Positions 1 through 5,829 of a DNA stretch of 5,829 nt are shown piece after piece. The notes beneath the pieces were generated by a model. It had not been told where the DNA came from, ran no database searches, and saw only the letters and a list, made by a program, of their open reading frames with translations. This DNA is from Tardiphaga sp. (GTDB taxonomy: Bacteria; Pseudomonadota; Alphaproteobacteria; Rhizobiales; Xanthobacteraceae), in contig JAQGJY010000320.1 of assembly GCA_028290325.1 (NCBI GenBank), positions 1 through 5,829 on the forward strand, read 5' to 3'. The translations under genes and the position numbers were made by a program. Each line of letters begins with the position of its first letter. The first letter of the stretch is position 1.

Positions 1-210
1 CTGCTCTCGACCCAGCGTCCCGCGCCCCTGACATGGCAGGCCCAGGACCTGCACCCGTCCGGCGCGATCGGCGACGCGACGCTGGCAACCGCCGAGCACG
101 GCGAGCGCCTCCTGCAGTCCGGCGCGCGCGCCTTCTGCGACCTGCTGACCGATGTCGATCAGTTCGAGATCGAGCGGTTGGGAACGTTACCGGGTCTGTC
201 GCCGTCCTGA
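1..210 (+). CDS. Creatininase-family amidohydrolase, C-terminal fragment
   Basis: Reading frame 1 is open from the first base to a TGA at 208-210 and gives 69 residues; the N-terminal part lies outside the window. The residues around WQAQDLHPSGAIGDATLAT, followed by AEHGERLL and then ARAFCDLLTDVDQF, match the usual C-terminal end of the creatinine amidohydrolase (creatininase) family. In this family the Gly-rich segment is followed by a helix ending in a conserved Leu-x-Asp-Val-x-x-Phe pattern. Family members are metal-dependent amidohydrolases that open cyclic or linear amides such as creatinine, and related members act in cofactor maturation. The metal-binding residues are upstream and cannot be seen, so the substrate cannot be named. 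Codon third positions are mostly G or C, as in the other genes here. The family call is fairly sure; the specific function is open. Confidence 0.82.
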   Translation: MLSTQRPAPLTWQAQDLHPSGAIGDATLATAEHGERLLQSGARAFCDLLTDVDQFEIERLGTLPGLSPS

Positions 211-585
211 GGCGCGAGCGACTTCGTCCGTCGCGAGCCGAAGGATGGCAAGGAACGATGGCACTCCATTGTTCGAGGGCGCGCGGGGCGCGAGCCCGCC
301 GACTGCTCGCACTCGGGGGACACCCGCCCGCCATTGTCATCCCGCTGTCATGACCCATCGCCACCTTTTTTTCCGCAGCCACACGACAAACCTTCTTGCT
401 ATTGCGACTTACTTGCAAGTAAGGTGACAAATCGGCAGCGGGGGCTGACTTTTGTGACCAGCGACTTCGATCGGCATTCAATCCACGACCGCGTTCCGGC
501 AATGTGTCCGGAGTCGGCGACAGTCGATATACGCTCTCCTGACGGATCGACCCATCGTGCCGCAGCGCATCCCGCCATTCGCATC
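211..585. other. Intergenic region upstream of the porin gene
   Basis: This 375-base stretch separates the creatininase-family gene from the porin gene. It holds a T7 run at 366-372, an AT-richer patch at about 365-435 and the 16-bp palindrome at 408-423. Weak self-complementary segments follow the creatininase stop codon, but none is followed by a T run at the right distance, so no terminator is called. No sigma-70-like promoter with both boxes well conserved was found. The reading frame of the porin stays open upstream to 334, but that part lacks a signal-peptide-like start and is treated as non-coding. Confidence 0.6.
408..423. promoter_or_regulatory. Perfect 16-bp palindrome, possible repressor operator
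   Basis: CTTACTTGCAAGTAAG is identical to its own reverse complement over all 16 bases and sits in the AT-richer part of the porin upstream region, 162 bases before the chosen porin start. Uninterrupted palindromes of this size are typical of binding sites for dimeric regulators such as the TetR family. It lies between TTGCGA (403-408) and ACAAAT (427-432), which would make a poor -35/-10 pair with an 18-base spacer, so it could block a promoter. No regulator gene is present in the window. The palindrome is directly seen; the operator role is inference. Confidence 0.45.
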
Positions 586-2547
586 ATGAAGGCCGTCGCC
601 AGCCTCGCGCTCATCGCGATCAGCGCGCCGGCCAATGCGGCCGACATGGCGCTGACAGCGCCGATGGTGCGTGCCGCCTATGACTGGACCGGCCTCACGC
701 TCGGCTTTCACACCGGCTATGCCGGTGGCGATTATGGGCCCGGCACCAACCCGCTGCTGGCGCGTGGCGAGGTGTTTCCGCCCGGCCTTCTCGGTCTGAC
801 CGGCGGCTTGAGCGTCGGACTCGCCAGGCAATATACGAACAATGCTGTGCTCGGCGTCGAGGGCGACATCTCGTTCGGCGGTCCCGTCGATCAGGCCCGT
901 CTCACGCCGCGGCCCTTCACCACCTCGACCGATTACATCGCCACCTTGCGCGGCCGTGCCGGCTACGCGATCGGCACCGTGCTGCCCTATGTGACCGCCG
1001 GTCTCGCAATCGGCGGTACGCAGATCAACATCAGCGACGGCAATGGCGGCATTGCTGGCGTCCGCCCCCAAACGCATTTCGGCTGGACGGCGGGGGTCGG
1101 CATCGAGGCCGCGCTGGGCGGTCATTGGAGCACCAAGCTCGAATACAACTACATCGATCTCGGCGGCCGCAGCACCGATCTCGGCGATCTCGGGCTCGGC
1201 GTCGTCAACGTCGCGCCGCGGCTCCATGCCATCAAGGCCGGGCTGAACTACCGGCTGTGGGACACGCCGTTCGGCGCCAGCTATCAGCCGCGCGCGGTGC
1301 TGCCGGACAATTCGGACTGGAGCATCCACGGGCAGTTCACGTTCCTGCCGCAGGCTTACCCGAGTTTCCGCTCGCCCTATGAAGGCCCCTATAGCCTGCC
1401 CGGCGGTGGACAGGCTCGCGAGACCTTCACGACCTCGGCCTTCCTCGGCTGGAAGCTGTGGCGGGGCGCCGAAATCTGGTTCAATCCCGAACTGGCGCAA
1501 GGCTTCGGGCTCAATGCGACGCTTGGCCTCGCCAGCTTCCCGAACGGTGAAGCGCAAAAAGGCGGCGCGCCGTTTCCGCGTTTTCGCGCGCAACGTTACT
1601 TCATCCGCCAGACCTTCGGCCTCGGCGGCGAACAGGAGGAACTGACCGACGCGGCGTTCCAGTTTTCCGGCAAGCGCGACATTGATCGCGTCACGGTGAC
1701 GGTCGGACGCTTCGCGATCGGCGATATTTTCGACGGCAACGCTTACGCCAAGGATCCGCGCGCCGACTTCATGAACTGGGCGATGTGGTCATCGGCCGCC
1801 TACGACTTTCCGGCCGACCTGCCCGGCTTCACCCGCGGCGGCGCTGTCGAGCTGAACAGGAAGGACTGGGCGCTGCGCGCCGGCCTGTTTCAGGTGCCCG
1901 CGGCGCCGAACAGCGATATCCTGACCTTCAACACCGGCGGCGTCGTGGTCGAATTCGAAGGCCGTTACCAGATCGCCGAGCAGCCCGGCAAGGTCCGGGT
2001 CGGCAGCTTCCTCAATCGCGGCAACACCGCGAACTATCGCGGCGCATTGGCGGCGCGCGCGGCCGATCCGTTGCTCGACATCAACGATCTGGTGCCCGGC
2101 CTGCGTCAGGTCCGCACCAAATACGGCTTCTATGTCAACGGCGAGCAGCAGGTGATGAAAGACGTCGGCGTGTTCGGGCGTTTTTCCTGGAATGACGGTC
2201 AGAATGAAATCCTGTCGTTTACGGATATCGATCGCAGCCTGTCGGCCGGCGTGTCGGTGAAGGGCAGCTTCTGGGGCCGTCCGACCGACACCGTCGGCAT
2301 CGGTGGCGCGATCAACGGGCTGTCCGCCGCGCATCGCGATTTTCTCGCCGCCGGCGGGCTCGGCCTGCTGATCGGCGACGGCCGGCTCAACTATAGCAAC
2401 GAGCGGGTGTTCGAGACGTATTACGCCTACAATCTGAACAAGAACTTCACCTTCACGGCGGATTATCAGCTGATCGCGAACCCGGCCTACAACGCCGACC
2501 GCGGCCCGGTGTCGATCTTCGCCGGGCGTCTGCACGGCGAGTTTTGA
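586..2547 (+). CDS. Outer-membrane porin: Omp25-like barrel fused to OprB-type carbohydrate porin
   Basis: This gene encodes 653 residues, predicted to lie in the outer membrane and admit sugars or other small solutes. The ATG at 586 is chosen because it begins a clean signal peptide: Met-Lys, a hydrophobic core (about residues 5-14), then Ala-Pro-Ala-Asn-Ala with likely cleavage after Ala18. An upstream in-frame ATG at 502 would bury this signal behind 28 residues. No clear ribosome binding site precedes 586. Residues about 30-225 resemble the small outer-membrane beta-barrel family (Omp25/Opa-like), opening with YDWTG and closing with LNYRLW. Residues about 244-653 resemble the OprB carbohydrate-selective porin family, starting near DWSIHGQFTFLPQ and ending with DRGPVSIFAGRLHGEF. 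The terminal Phe fits a barrel-assembly (BAM) signal. OprB proteins alone are usually about 400-450 residues, so the extra length is the N-terminal barrel. The actual substrate cannot be read from sequence. Confidence 0.88.
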   Translation: MKAVASLALIAISAPANAADMALTAPMVRAAYDWTGLTLGFHTGYAGGDYGPGTNPLLARGEVFPPGLLGLTGGLSVGLARQYTNNAVLGVEGDISFGGPVDQARLTPRPFTTSTDYIATLRGRAGYAIGTVLPYVTAGLAIGGTQINISDGNGGIAGVRPQTHFGWTAGVGIEAALGGHWSTKLEYNYIDLGGRSTDLGDLGLGVVNVAPRLHAIKAGLNYRLWDTPFGASYQPRAVLPDNSDWSIHGQFTFLPQAYPSFRSPYEGPYSLPGGGQARETFTTSAFLGWKLWRGAEIWFNPELAQGFGLNATLGLASFPNGEAQKGGAPFPRFRAQRYFIRQTFGLGGEQEELTDAAFQFSGKRDIDRVTVTVGRFAIGDIFDGNAYAKDPRADFMNWAMWSSAAYDFPADLPGFTRGGAVELNRKDWALRAGLFQVPAAPNSDILTFNTGGVVVEFEGRYQIAEQPGKVRVGSFLNRGNTANYRGALAARAADPLLDINDLVPGLRQVRTKYGFYVNGEQQVMKDVGVFGRFSWNDGQNEILSFTDIDRSLSAGVSVKGSFWGRPTDTVGIGGAINGLSAAHRDFLAAGGLGLLIGDGRLNYSNERVFETYYAYNLNKNFTFTADYQLIANPAYNADRGPVSIFAGRLHGEF

Positions 2548-2617
2548 TCCTGCCGTGCCGCGTCGCGACTTGGGGACCGTTACGCGGACGATCTCCGATA
2601 CGGCCCGGCCACGCTCC

Positions 2618-4243
2618 TCACCCCGCCGGCTGAAACGAACCGGCCTGCGCCATATCCCACGCCTCGCGAAACCGATCGTCCGCCGTGCCGTCGATCAATT
2701 CGCCCGGCCGCAGCGACGGATACATCCGCGCATAAGACAGCACTTCGGTGCCCGACATACGATGTGAGAAGTGGATCGGCTTGATCTGCTCGGGATGATC
2801 GAGCCCGGCCGCCGCGATCAATTCCGCCAGGGCCTCCAGCGTCGCGCGATGATAATTGTAAACCCGTTGCGTCTTGTCCGAGACCACGAGCGCGCGGTTG
2901 CGCGTCGGATCCTGCGTCGTCACCCCGGTCGGGCACCTGTCGGTGTGGCAGCTCAGCGACTGGATGCAGCCCAGCGAAAACATGAAGCCGCGCGCCGAAT
3001 TGCACCAGTCCGCGCCGAGCGACATCGCGCGCGCGATATCGAACGCCGTCGCGATCTTGCCGGCCGCGCCGAGCCGGATGCGATCGCGCGCGTTGATTCC
3101 GACCAGCGCGTTGTGCACGAAGTTGACACCCTCGCGCATCGGCATGCCGAGATGATCCATGAATTCGAGCGGCGCCGCACCGGTGCCGCCCTCCTTGCCA
3201 TCGACGACGATGAAATCCGGGTAGATGCCGGTCTCCAGCATCGCCTTGCAGATCGCGAGAAACTCCCATGGATGGCCGATGCACAGCTTGAAGCCGACCG
3301 GCTTGCCGCCGGCCAATTGCCGCATCCGCGCGATGAAACGCATCATCTCGATCGGAGTCGCGAAAGCGCGATGCGCCGACGGCGAGATGCAATCCTCGCC
3401 CAGCGCGACGCCGCGGATCCTGGATATTTCCTCGGACACCTTCGCCGCCGGCAACACGCCGCCATGGCCGGGTTTTGCGCCCTGACTCATTTTCAGCTCG
3501 ACCATCTTGATCTGCGGATCGGCTGCGATGCGCGCGAATTCATCGGGGTCGAACGATCCGTCGCGTTTGCGGCAACCGAAATAGCCCGAGCCGATTTCCC
3601 AGATCAGGTCGCCGCCGTTCTCGCGGTGATACGAGCTGACGCCGCCCTCGCCGGTGTCGTGCGCGAAACCGCCCTTCTTCGCGCCGGCATTCAGCGCGCG
3701 AATCGCATTGGCGCTGAGCGCGCCGAAACTCATCGCCGAGATGTTGAATACCGACGCCGAATACGGCCTCGCGCAGTCCGGACCGCCGATCGTGAGGCGA
3801 AAATTCGCGTCGGCATGGGGGCGCGGCGCCAGCGAATGATGCATCCACTCATAGCCTTCCGCGTAGACGTTTTCCTGCGTGCCGAACGGCCGCTTGTCGA
3901 GCACCATCTTGGCGCGCTGGTAGATGACCGCGCGGGTGTCGCGGCTGAACGGCATGCCATCCTTTTCGCTCTCGAAGAAATACTGCCGCATCTCCGGGCG
4001 GATTTCTTCAAGGATGAATCGCAGATGGGCGCTGATCGGATAACTGCGGAGCACGGCATGGTGCTTCTGCATGAGGTCGCGAACGCCGATCAGCGTCAGT
4101 CCGCCGAACACCAGAAACGGGATCAGCACCAGATCGAACATCTTGTGATCAGCCATCACCGTGCCGAACAGCAAAACGGTGGCGACCGCGCAGATCGTGA
4201 GCACGATGAAGCGTGGCGAAAACGGCAGCAGCAGCGTGTTCAT
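2618..4243 (-). CDS. Membrane-anchored FMN-binding glutamate synthase-family protein (GltB central domain)
   Basis: A 541-residue protein. Residues 12-29 and 36-54 are hydrophobic and look like two membrane helices. The rest matches the FMN-binding synthase domain of glutamate synthase (COG0069 type): MSFGALS (171-177), TGEGG (197-201), SQGAKPGHGG (253-262) and DGKEGGTG (348-355). Cys426, Cys432 and Cys437 show the C-x5-C-x4-C spacing that holds the [3Fe-4S] cluster in GltB. The glutaminase domain and the GltD NADPH subunit are both absent, so the protein cannot be assumed to make glutamate from glutamine. Stand-alone members are common in proteobacteria and most have no proven substrate. The ATG start is supported by GAGG (complement of 4249-4252) five bases upstream. 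It follows fpr on the same strand after a 118-base gap that contains a hairpin, so it may be transcribed partly apart from fpr. Its stop lies 70 bases from that of the convergent porin gene. Confidence 0.9.
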   Translation of the reverse strand: MNTLLLPFSPRFIVLTICAVATVLLFGTVMADHKMFDLVLIPFLVFGGLTLIGVRDLMQKHHAVLRSYPISAHLRFILEEIRPEMRQYFFESEKDGMPFSRDTRAVIYQRAKMVLDKRPFGTQENVYAEGYEWMHHSLAPRPHADANFRLTIGGPDCARPYSASVFNISAMSFGALSANAIRALNAGAKKGGFAHDTGEGGVSSYHRENGGDLIWEIGSGYFGCRKRDGSFDPDEFARIAADPQIKMVELKMSQGAKPGHGGVLPAAKVSEEISRIRGVALGEDCISPSAHRAFATPIEMMRFIARMRQLAGGKPVGFKLCIGHPWEFLAICKAMLETGIYPDFIVVDGKEGGTGAAPLEFMDHLGMPMREGVNFVHNALVGINARDRIRLGAAGKIATAFDIARAMSLGADWCNSARGFMFSLGCIQSLSCHTDRCPTGVTTQDPTRNRALVVSDKTQRVYNYHRATLEALAELIAAAGLDHPEQIKPIHFSHRMSGTEVLSYARMYPSLRPGELIDGTADDRFREAWDMAQAGSFQPAG

Positions 4244-4300
4244 GACGACCTCGGAAATGACGGGAAGCGCAACGCCGGTGGCGGGACCGCGATGACGCCC

Positions 4301-4337
4301 CCCAAACGCAATAAGCCGCGCAACATGCGCGGCTTAT
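4301..4337 (-). terminator. Probable transcription terminator after fpr
   Basis: A perfect 11-bp stem (ATAAGCCGCGC at 4311-4321 and its complement at 4327-4337) encloses a 5-base loop. It begins 24 bases past the fpr stop codon. On the minus strand the stem is followed by TGCGTTT, only a modest U tract, so termination may be incomplete and some transcripts may continue into the glutamate synthase-like gene. On the plus strand no T run follows. Confidence 0.6.
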
Positions 4338-4361
4338 GACAACGAGACAAGGTTTGGGAAA

Positions 4362-5135
4362 TTAGCGCTCCACGAACGCCTTTTCGATCACGAAATGACC
4401 GGGCGTGGTGTGACTGCCCTCGATGAAGTCGCGCGCCTCGAAGGTCTCCTGCAATTCCTTCAGCATACCGGGGCTGCCGCACAGCATGATGCGGTCGGTC
4501 TCGATATCCAGTGGCGGCAGGCCGATATCGTTGAACAGCTGGTCCGAATTGATCAGGTCGGTGATGCGACCGCGATTGCGGAACGGCTCGCGCGTCACCG
4601 TCGGGTAATAGACGAACTGCTCGCGCATCAGGGGGCCGAAGAACTCATCCTCGCCGAGCGTCGCGACCAGTTTTTCGCCATAGGCCAGTTCCGAGACCTG
4701 GCGGCAGCCATGGACCAGGATCACGGTCTCGAACTTCTCATAGACGTCGGGATCCTTGATCAGGCTCGCGAATGGCGCCAAGCCCGTCCCGGTCGAAAGC
4801 AGCAACAACCGCTTGCCGGGAAGGAGATTGTCCGTCACCAGCGTGCCGGTGGCCTTGCGGCCAACCAGAATGGTGTCGCCTTCCTTGATCTTCTGCAGGC
4901 GCGACGTCAGCGGACCGTCCGCGACCTTGATGCTGAAGAATTCCAGCGCCTCTTCGTGATTGGCGCTCGCCATCGAATAGGCACGCAGCAGCGGCCGGCC
5001 ATCGACTTCGAGGCCGATCATCGCAAATTGCCCGTTCTGGAAACGAAAGCCCGAACTGCGGGTGGCGGTGAAGCTGAACAACGTGTCGGTCCAATGCTGG
5101 ACCGACAAAACTTTTTCACGATGAAAGGCGCTCAT
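4362..5135 (-). CDS. fpr: Ferredoxin/flavodoxin-NADP+ reductase
   Basis: A 257-residue soluble flavoenzyme that transfers electrons between NADPH and ferredoxin or flavodoxin. The FAD domain (about residues 1-100) carries RAYS (51-54), the Arg-x-Tyr-Ser flavin-binding motif, and GPLTSRL (74-80) near the flavin phosphates. The NADP(H) domain carries STGTGLAPF (114-122) and CGSPGM (219-224), the usual nucleotide-binding and active-site segments. The tail ends FVIEKAFVER, an extension past the aromatic residue position typical of alphaproteobacterial and Azotobacter-type bacterial FPRs. Length fits the family. The ATG at 5135 is chosen because the protein then begins with MSAFHREKV, where family alignment normally starts; the open frame runs to 5210 but the extra 25 residues look unlike the family. 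The ribosome site is weak (AGAAG about 9 bases upstream). Bacterial fpr genes often respond to oxidative stress, but no recognisable SoxR or similar site was seen. Confidence 0.94.
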   Translation of the reverse strand: MSAFHREKVLSVQHWTDTLFSFTATRSSGFRFQNGQFAMIGLEVDGRPLLRAYSMASANHEEALEFFSIKVADGPLTSRLQKIKEGDTILVGRKATGTLVTDNLLPGKRLLLLSTGTGLAPFASLIKDPDVYEKFETVILVHGCRQVSELAYGEKLVATLGEDEFFGPLMREQFVYYPTVTREPFRNRGRITDLINSDQLFNDIGLPPLDIETDRIMLCGSPGMLKELQETFEARDFIEGSHTTPGHFVIEKAFVER

Positions 5136-5232
5136 GGAATTTACTTCTGTCCGATCCGCAATCTGAAGAATAATCCGCCGCGTGCAGGATGATGCCAGAA
5201 ACCATTGCAAATACTGGCGATATCGTTGCTTT

Positions 5233-5261
5233 CAGGTAGCTCATATTGGCCTGTAGTCAAG
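5233..5261 (-). promoter_or_regulatory. Candidate fpr promoter
   Basis: On the minus strand CTTGACT (complement of 5255-5261) could be a -35 box. After a 16-base spacer comes TACCTG (complement of 5233-5238), a poor -10 box that reads CTACCT against the looser alphaproteobacterial CTATAT pattern. It lies about 98 bases ahead of the fpr start. The -35 half is good; the -10 half is weak. Confidence 0.27.
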
Positions 5262-5454
5262 CCGCGTTTGCCCCCGAAATGCGATGCAAGCATGGCAAAC
5301 AGCGCAAATCGGCCCTCTGCTATCGCGCAAAATTCACGACAGGCTTAACGTCACATGCCGGTTGCGACATCTTCGTTCGTCTGACCCTCGCTAGGCGACA
5401 TAAACGCCCGGATCACACCTCAGATGCTGCGGCCCGGCGCCTTCGGTGCCTGAC

Positions 5455-5504
5455 AGGCATCATTTCATGCCTCGGCGGCGCGTTCCGATCAGGAATGAAA
5501 TGAT
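5455..5504 (+). repeat. Overlapping inverted repeats, possible alternative hairpins
   Basis: ATCATTTCAT (5459-5468) is the exact reverse complement of ATGAAATGAT (5495-5504), with 26 bases between. The left arm also takes part in a second, shorter hairpin, AGGCAT (5455-5460) with ATGCCT (5467-5472) around a 6-base loop. The two structures share bases 5459-5460 and 5467-5468 and cannot form together. The right arm of the long repeat ends immediately before the TTG at 5505 and follows AGGA at 5491-5494. A regulatory role is inference. Confidence 0.4.
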
Positions 5505-5675
5505 TTGACCGATCGCGACGACTGGGCGACGCCACGACGGATAGCGCCCGCGCGCGGTATGCTCGATCGCGCAACCGACCAGACCGTCAACGATCGCTTT
5601 TGCGACATGCTAAAGTACAGTTACACCACGCCGATCGGCGACCTGACCGATACCGCCCTCTCATCGATCGATTGA
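5505..5675 (+). CDS. Possible small protein of unknown function
   Basis: The frame is open from just after a TGA at 5496-5498 to the TGA at 5673-5675. A TTG at 5505, ten bases after AGGA (5491-5494), would give 56 residues; the first in-frame ATG, at 5559, gives 38 but has no ribosome site. Codon choice supports coding: 29 of the 38 codons from 5559 onward end in G or C, unlike the flanking non-coding DNA. The product is acidic towards its C-terminus, with no membrane helix or signal peptide, and contains the segment DRFCDMLKYSYTTPIGDLTD. I do not recognise a family. It ends 13 bases before the next start codon, so the two could be cotranscribed. It may also be chance open frame in GC-rich DNA. 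Confidence 0.36.
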   Translation: MTDRDDWATPRRIAPARGMLDRATDQTVNDRFCDMLKYSYTTPIGDLTDTALSSID

Positions 5676-5688
5676 GCAGAATGCCGAC

Positions 5689-5829
5689 ATGCTGAAATTG
5701 GACAGGTTGCGAAACGCGAAATCCGAGGCATATCCGGATCAAGCGGTTTACGCGGAGTTTGCCGCCGACGCATGCGGCCTGACCTTCGCCGCCCTCGACG
5801 ACGACGGCCTGGTCTTCAATATCGCGTCG
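5689..5829 (+). CDS. N-terminal fragment of an unrecognised protein
   Basis: From the ATG at 5689 the frame stays open for 47 codons to the window edge. It begins MLKLDRLRNAKSEAYPDQ, followed by an Ala/Asp-rich stretch with CGLTFAALDDDGLVFNIAS. Most codons in the second half end in G or C, which fits a real gene on this strand. No signal peptide or membrane segment is visible and the family cannot be recognised from this short part. The ribosome site is not clear. An overlapping ATG at 5681 meets a stop after four codons and is not the start. Confidence 0.5.
   Translation, partial: MLKLDRLRNAKSEAYPDQAVYAEFAADACGLTFAALDDDGLVFNIAS

Larger units (their letters stand above)
5136..5504. other. 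Intergenic region between fpr and the right-hand plus-strand genes
   Basis: This 369-base stretch lies between divergently oriented genes. It carries the fpr leader, a candidate minus-strand promoter near 5233-5261 and the inverted repeats at 5455-5504. A plus-strand open frame of 85 codons from a TTG at 5246 crosses it, but its codons lack the G/C third-position bias of the real genes and it has no family resemblance, so it is not called as a gene. No RNA gene was recognised. Confidence 0.5.

Noticed and set aside
33..353. Plus-strand open frame overlapping the creatininase-family end
   Set aside because: It is a different frame from the recognisable family match and is low-complexity Arg/Ala sequence.
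366..372. T7 run as the tail of a terminator for the creatininase-family gene
   Set aside because: No GC-rich stem lies directly before it, and it is more than 150 bases past the stop codon.
334..585. In-frame N-terminal extension of the porin, 84 codons upstream of the chosen start
   Set aside because: It would place a typical signal peptide 84 residues inside the protein, and it runs through the palindrome and T-rich DNA. Its composition is not protein-like.
478..1593. Long open frame on the minus strand opposite the porin
   Set aside because: It is antisense to a clearly recognised porin and its Arg/Ala/Glu-rich translation resembles no family. This is usual for GC-rich DNA.
2548..2617. 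Possible bidirectional terminator between the convergent genes
   Set aside because: The only pairing seen is a 6-bp CCGCGT/ACGCGG stem with an 18-base loop and no T run on either strand.
2771..4339. 522-codon open frame on the plus strand opposite the glutamate synthase-like gene
   Set aside because: The translation is an Arg/Ala/Asp-rich shadow of the conserved minus-strand protein, which carries the FMN and Fe-S motifs.
4395..5192. 265-codon open frame on the plus strand opposite fpr
   Set aside because: It mirrors fpr codons and has no motif of its own, whereas fpr shows all the FAD and NADP motifs.
5246..5503. 85-codon plus-strand open frame from a TTG
   Set aside because: It has no G/C third-position bias, no ribosome site and no family resemblance, and it spans the likely fpr promoter region.

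Overview
The window is GC-rich and looks like a chromosomal segment of an alphaproteobacterium, most likely the Bradyrhizobium/Rhodopseudomonas group (Nitrobacteraceae). This rests on strong G/C third-codon bias, an OprB-type porin with an Omp25-like front barrel, and an alphaproteobacterial-type ferredoxin-NADP reductase. The taxonomic call is inference from protein style, not from a marker gene.

Layout, left to right: (1) 1-210, plus strand, the last 69 residues of a creatininase-family amidohydrolase cut by the window edge. (2) 211-585, a non-coding stretch containing a perfect 16-bp palindrome at 408-423, a possible regulator binding site. (3) 586-2547, plus strand, an exported outer-membrane protein that joins a small Omp25/Opa-like barrel to a complete OprB-type carbohydrate porin. 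(4) 2548-2617, a short convergent gap. (5) 2618-4243, minus strand, a stand-alone glutamate-synthase FMN/[3Fe-4S] domain protein with two N-terminal membrane helices. (6) 4244-4361, a gap with a perfect 11-bp stem hairpin that probably ends the fpr transcript. (7) 4362-5135, minus strand, ferredoxin/flavodoxin-NADP+ reductase (fpr). (8) 5136-5504, non-coding, with a possible fpr promoter and a set of alternative hairpins. (9) 5505-5675, plus strand, a possible small protein gene. (10) 5689 to the right edge, plus strand, the start of an unrecognised protein.

The two minus-strand genes make the most suggestive pair. One is an FMN/Fe-S oxidoreductase without its own NAD(P)H-oxidising subunit. 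The other is an enzyme that moves electrons between NADPH and ferredoxin or flavodoxin. A shared electron path at the membrane is plausible but not shown by the sequence. The porin is a separate transcription unit on the opposite strand. There is no sign of an insertion sequence, phage, CRISPR array or RNA gene, and apart from the points under findings this is ordinary chromosomal sequence.
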